From the NCBI RefSeq assembly GCF_000091045.1, contig NC_006685.1:1141201-1166200 (forward strand): a stretch of DNA of 25,000 nucleotides, given 5' to 3'. Positions 20,931 to 25,000 of the stretch are shown in pieces. The number at the start of each line of letters is the position of its first letter. The first letter of the stretch is position 1. Both the position numbers and the translations under genes were made by a program. Under the pieces are notes generated by a model. The model searched no databases and was not told where the DNA came from. It saw only the letters and a list, made by a program, of their open reading frames with translations. This DNA is from Cryptococcus deneoformans JEC21 (taxonomy: Eukaryota; Basidiomycota; Tremellomycetes; Tremellales; Cryptococcaceae).

Positions 20931-23900
20931 ATGACGGAGGAACCATCCTCCATCATTGCCGACAACTCGACAGCCATCAAATCACCCACCACTTTCACAT
21001 CTCCTAACGGTACAGTCCTTACTTTCCAATCAGCCGGTAGTCACCTCTCTTCATGGCTTCAGACCATAGGCCACACGCCAGACTATTCAATGGAAGATGT
21101 TCTTCCTGAAGGCTACATACCTCCTCCTCTTTCAAAAAAAGCGGCTAAAAAGGCAGCTCTAGGCGACGCCAACGTCTATGCGGGGCCACCTCCCGGGTCT
21201 ATGCGGGTATGTACCGTCAACCTCCCATTTTACGGACCTGTCCGTTCCACGCCATGGGCCAATAAAGCTCTCGCCAAGCAATCAGCATCGTTCGAGGCCG
21301 TCAAAGAACTCCACAAGCATGGAGAAGTCGACGATAACTTCCAGGCTACTCCGCTCCGACCGAAGAAGAAGGGGGATACGAAAGGGACCAAGTCTAGGTG
21401 TCATGACACATGGGAAATTAAAAAGGCTGTCATCAAGGACCAACTGCCTCGTCCGACAGGTGGCGTAGGTCATGGCCAGTACGATTACCAAACAACGCCA
21501 GAGTTCTGGAGTACATGTCCACCCTTCAACCCCCGTTCATTGCACGCCTCTATTTTGCAGCTCTCACCGGCTGGGGAGGGAAAATATGATCATCCCGAGT
21601 GCAGGATGATGTGCATGCTAACAAGCAGGCCTCTTCCCGTCTTCAGAAAGTCCAATCAGGTTGAGGTGCGAATGGCTGTGGGCGAACAACCGCCTCTGTG
21701 TGCCACAATGAGAGTGATAAACGGTGGCAAGATGGACACCTTTTACTCGGGAAAGCTCGATCAGGCATTGGTGTTCACAGAAAAGTTGATGAGAGCAGAA
21801 GTACAAAAGGTTTTCAAAACGGATTTACGAAAGGTCAAGTGGTTGTTACTCCCTCTTCGCAGAGAATACGTCCCCCCAACAAAGGAGCAACTAGTCGCAG
21901 GCAAAAGCGCATCTTTAAAGCTCGATGATATATCGTGGAAGGAAGTCGACGCCGTCACTGATGGCGCGTTGACATTGCCCTTCACTTTTGATGATTATGA
22001 TTCCCTCAAGCGTGAGATTGTTGACAGCTTGGCAACCGCTCCTTCCGAAATGTCGCGTCGCAGTTACATCATCGACGTCCGTCAAGACTTGCATCCTCTC
22101 TCACCCCATCCCGACATTCCCGAAAAAACGATTTGCGACGTACTCAAAGAGGGAAATGTCACCTTGCCACAACTTACTGATCCTTCTCAACCTATTCTCG
22201 AGGTCGAAACCGTAAACCTCGCCAAGACAGGTTCATACATATCTACGGCAGCTATGGCAGCTGAAGAACGACCCAGACAATACCTCGTCCCAGAATTCGA
22301 GCATCGCCATTGTATCCCCGCGAGTGTCTTCCGAACATGTACCGTCATACCTTACTTTATCTTCTACTTGGAATCGATGCTTATCGCAGAAGAGATGTCC
22401 GCTAAAGAGTTCAACTCCATCCTTGATCCCGAACTGGCTTTGCAGGCTATTACGGCGGCCGAAGGTCTCAATGTCCCCAGGTGGACGTACGAACGTCTGG
22501 AGATCTTGGGTGACACACTTCTCAAATTCATGACCACTCTGCATTTCTATCTCTTAGGTGGCGGAGCAGATTCTGAAGACGACATGAATAAAGTTTGGCA
22601 AGATCGTCATATGCTTATCAGCAATCGTACTCTTACAGCCAATGCTGTCAAGCAGGGATTGGTCAAATACGTGAGGAACAAAAAGTTTAAAGTGAAGGAG
22701 TGGACCCCGAGAGACTGGGAACTCGACTTGCTGCCAGGGCAATTTGCACCTAAAAAGACAATGCCCACAAGCTTCGACGGCCCTGAAAGTAGAGTATTGG
22801 GTGATAAGGTGAGCACCTTGGAACCCCATTGACACCGTGCAGCTAACTGTTGATTGGCGAAAAAAAAAAGGTCATTGCGGACATCATTGAAGCTATAATA
22901 GGAGCGTCTTATATGCCCAACAAGGATCTTGACAGTGTGATTGCCATCCTGCACCACCTGATGGTGCCTCTTAATCTTTTCAATACATGGGACGATGTCA
23001 AGCATGTCCTACCCCCGCCAAAAGCAGAAGAGCCCAAGAATCCTGATGTACCGGCATATATCAACTTTTTCAAAAAATCATCTTACGAGGTTTTGGGGTA
23101 CAAATTTAAAGACAACAAGAAATTTGAGGACGCCTTTGTATGTTTGCGACATCATCCGTCATCCACAAACTAATGTGCAATTTCTTGTTAGAGTTTGGCG
23201 CCGGCGCAACAAACGAGAAGGATCCGAGAAAGATATAAGATGATGGGGAATGCTCTGCTTGATCTTTGTAAGTACCCTGCAGTGACCACCAGTCATAGTA
23301 AGCTTATGTATATACAGACGTTATTGAGCTCCTGATGGACAGCTATCCCGATGAAGGTCCTGCTTCGCTATCCATAATGAAAGTAAGTCCTGTTCGGTCT
23401 TTTTGAATGTTGAATCTGATGAATGGCTGTATTAAGCTATCACGCACGACAGAAGTAAGTAGCAGAGACAAGCCCAAATTTGCGTACCTGCATCTGCTAA
23501 TGAATTATTTCTCAAGGGGTTGCGATGCGCCCTTGCCGTTGAGCTTGGAATGTCAGACCTTATCATTGACGGTGATGACCATTCCCGTTCTGAACTTAAG
23601 CGAGCCACCCATTTCATGCAAAAGGCAAAAGCTCAAGCAGATGAAGACCTGAATGAGAATAAGGAAGGCGGAGTGCATTATTGGGAGGAAGTGGTCATTT
23701 CTCGCGTACGTTCATCCCTTTCAAGAGTATAAACTCGTCCATTCCGTCTTCCATACCCTATAACAAAAATAAGCAATCTAACAAAATATACAGGTCAACG
23801 GCAGTATAGTCGAGATTGTCTTTGGTGCCATCTTTGAGGACTGCAACTTTTCCCTCGAACCTACCCAAAAAATCTTCACTGAACATATCGCACCTTTTTT

Positions 23901-24277
23901 GGCAAAATACTGCAGAGGCCCGAACGGCTTCGACCCTCACCCCAAAGCAATGTTGACAAGATGGATGCAGAAAAAAGGGTGTCAATCCTGGAATTTAACA
24001 GCTGAGGGGCCCAAGTTAAATCAGGGCGTCGGTAAGCTCTTTCGGTCATCTCAATTGGCACAAACAAGATGTCTCATGCTCTGCCATAGTTACTTGTCAC
24101 GACAAAGAAATAGCTCGTGAGTGTGCCTTCACACAGCATGTTACTATCCGACACGTGTGCCTTGCTGCATTGAAACGACTAAGGGACGAAAATTACATTG
24201 AGGAGATTTGTAACTGCCCATCATTCAAAAAAGTGATTCCCGATGATGAAAGGATGTTTGGAAAGAAGCGAACATGA
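20931..24277 (+). CDS. DCR2: Dicer-like ribonuclease III without helicase, tandem copy 2
   Basis: Exons 20931-22808, 22871-23137, 23192-23267, 23318-23382, 23437-23454, 23517-23705, 23794-24031 and 24090-24277 give 972 aa. The domain order matches copy 1: dimerisation domain (about 107-140, NKALAKQSASFEAVKELH), platform/PAZ-like region, connector (RHCIPASVFR), RNase IIIa, RNase IIIb, dsRBD. RNase IIIa keeps E524, D528, D630 and E633. RNase IIIb has K731, N735 and S835 at three of the four acidic positions, with E838 kept, the same pattern as copy 1. The N-terminal part carries an extra stretch of roughly 35 residues, rich in Lys/Ala/Pro (SKKAAKKAAL), between GHTP and the dimerisation domain. 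All introns are GT-AG. Five internal exons have exactly the lengths of their copy 1 partners (76, 65, 18, 189 and 238 nt). The first in-frame ATG is 20931. Confidence 0.92.
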
Positions 24278-24414
24278 AATTAATAGAATGTGAAGAAGGC
24301 CGATTGACGTTGGATGAATCGTATAGATCATTAATTGTTACCGTTTTGTTGCCAATAGACCATGATACAAACACCATGCATGATACACAGAACTATCCTC
24401 AAGCGCGTCAAAAC
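24278..24414. other. Short convergent spacer after DCR2
   Basis: The 137 bp lie between the stop of DCR2 and the stop of the minus-strand gene on the right. I see only presumed 3' ends. Confidence 0.5.
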
Positions 24415-25000
24415 CTATTCCAGACGCCAAGGACCTGATCGAGGTGTTGGCGGTGGACTAGGCGGCAAAGGAGTGTCCACCGCCATAAGTAACTGCTCAG
24501 CAAAAACATCCTTAACGGACGAGGACGGTGTACATCCGCCCGCTGTCGAAAGCTCTCTAGAAGGATTTTGTGATGATATCGATGAAGGAGCACGTTTTGC
24601 TGGAAAGCTCAACGGTATTTTGGATGGAGTGCTGTGACTAGCTCTCAAACGAGCAGCTCGATATGTTTCATGTATGCGAGGATGGGATACAAGTGCCCGA
24701 TCCACCATCACTAAGATGGATAACAGTGTCAAATCTGAGGTTTTCGATTGATGAAAACCATGGACAACATACCATTTTCCATTGCGTTCTTAATCAAGGC
24801 CATCGTAGCATTTTGATCACCTGTGGACAAGAGCGGCATGACTTCGGCATGAAATTCATTCACGGCTAGGATCCGTGAGCATTTGACACGAAGTGCTGAG
24901 GGATAAGGGGGAACTCGTACCTTCTTCATTGAGATTTTTCAACAATCCTACAACGACTCTCCAGCCTTCATCTTCCTTCCTTGCTTTGGATGCTTCATCC
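24415..25000 (-). CDS. Unrecognised protein, C-terminal part only
   Basis: Three exons are visible: <25000-24921, 24865-24773 and 24710-24415, joined by GT-AG introns of 55 and 62 nt in a continuous frame. The gene's 5' end is beyond the window. About 155 residues can be read. First comes a charged helical region (DEGWRVVVGLLKNLNEE), then VNEFHAEVMPLLSTGDQNAT, MALIKNAMENVMVDRALVSH, then a Ser/Pro-rich, probably disordered tail with PPSPPPTPRSG near the end (a possible SH3-type ligand motif). I recognise no family. It converges on DCR2. Confidence 0.65.

Noticed and set aside
1..25000. tRNA, rRNA or snoRNA genes
   Set aside because: I saw no convincing A/B box pairs, cloverleaf-type sequence or rRNA segments on either strand, though a covariance-model search would be more reliable than reading by eye.

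Overview
The window looks like nuclear DNA of a basidiomycete yeast, most likely Cryptococcus or a close Tremellales relative. Genes are intron-dense, introns are mostly 44-77 nt with 'ctgat/ctaac'-type branch sites, intergenic gaps are short, and there are two neighbouring Dicers without helicase domains. All exon models were assembled by eye from splice consensus, reading frame and family resemblance. No alignment program or database was used.

Left part (1-7351): the 3' end of a mitochondrial-type short-chain dehydrogenase (+); a coiled-coil protein with an N-terminal Cys cluster (-); the chaperonin subunit CCT8 (+); a small five-exon proline/glycine-rich gene (-) that no single ORF reveals; and a seven-exon ketopantoate-reductase family gene (-).

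Middle (7352-11658): a gene-poor, repeat-bearing stretch. It holds a truncated Tc1/mariner-type transposase, a perfect 26-bp x 5 minisatellite inside a possible LTR relic, three 128-bp tandem repeats, and a multi-exon hypothetical gene (-) whose 5' end I cannot find.

Right part (11659-25000): a Zn2Cys6 transcription factor (+); the RNase P/MRP subunit RPP1 (+); mitochondrial intermediate peptidase OCT1 (-); then two Dicer genes in tandem (+,+), the first diverging from OCT1 across only 88 bp; finally the 3' end of an unrecognised gene (-).

The most interesting object is the Dicer pair. Both proteins (about 921 and 972 aa) start near the Dicer dimerisation domain and then carry platform/PAZ-like, connector, RNase IIIa, RNase IIIb and dsRBD regions. 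In both, RNase IIIa keeps all the acidic catalytic residues. In both, RNase IIIb carries the same three losses (E to K, D to N, D to S). This predicts one-active-site Dicers that would nick one strand per monomer unless they pair. The two genes share an identical intron skeleton, including an 18-nt microexon, so they are an old tandem duplication. Two introns (one in DCR1, one in RPP1) appear to use GC-AG boundaries.
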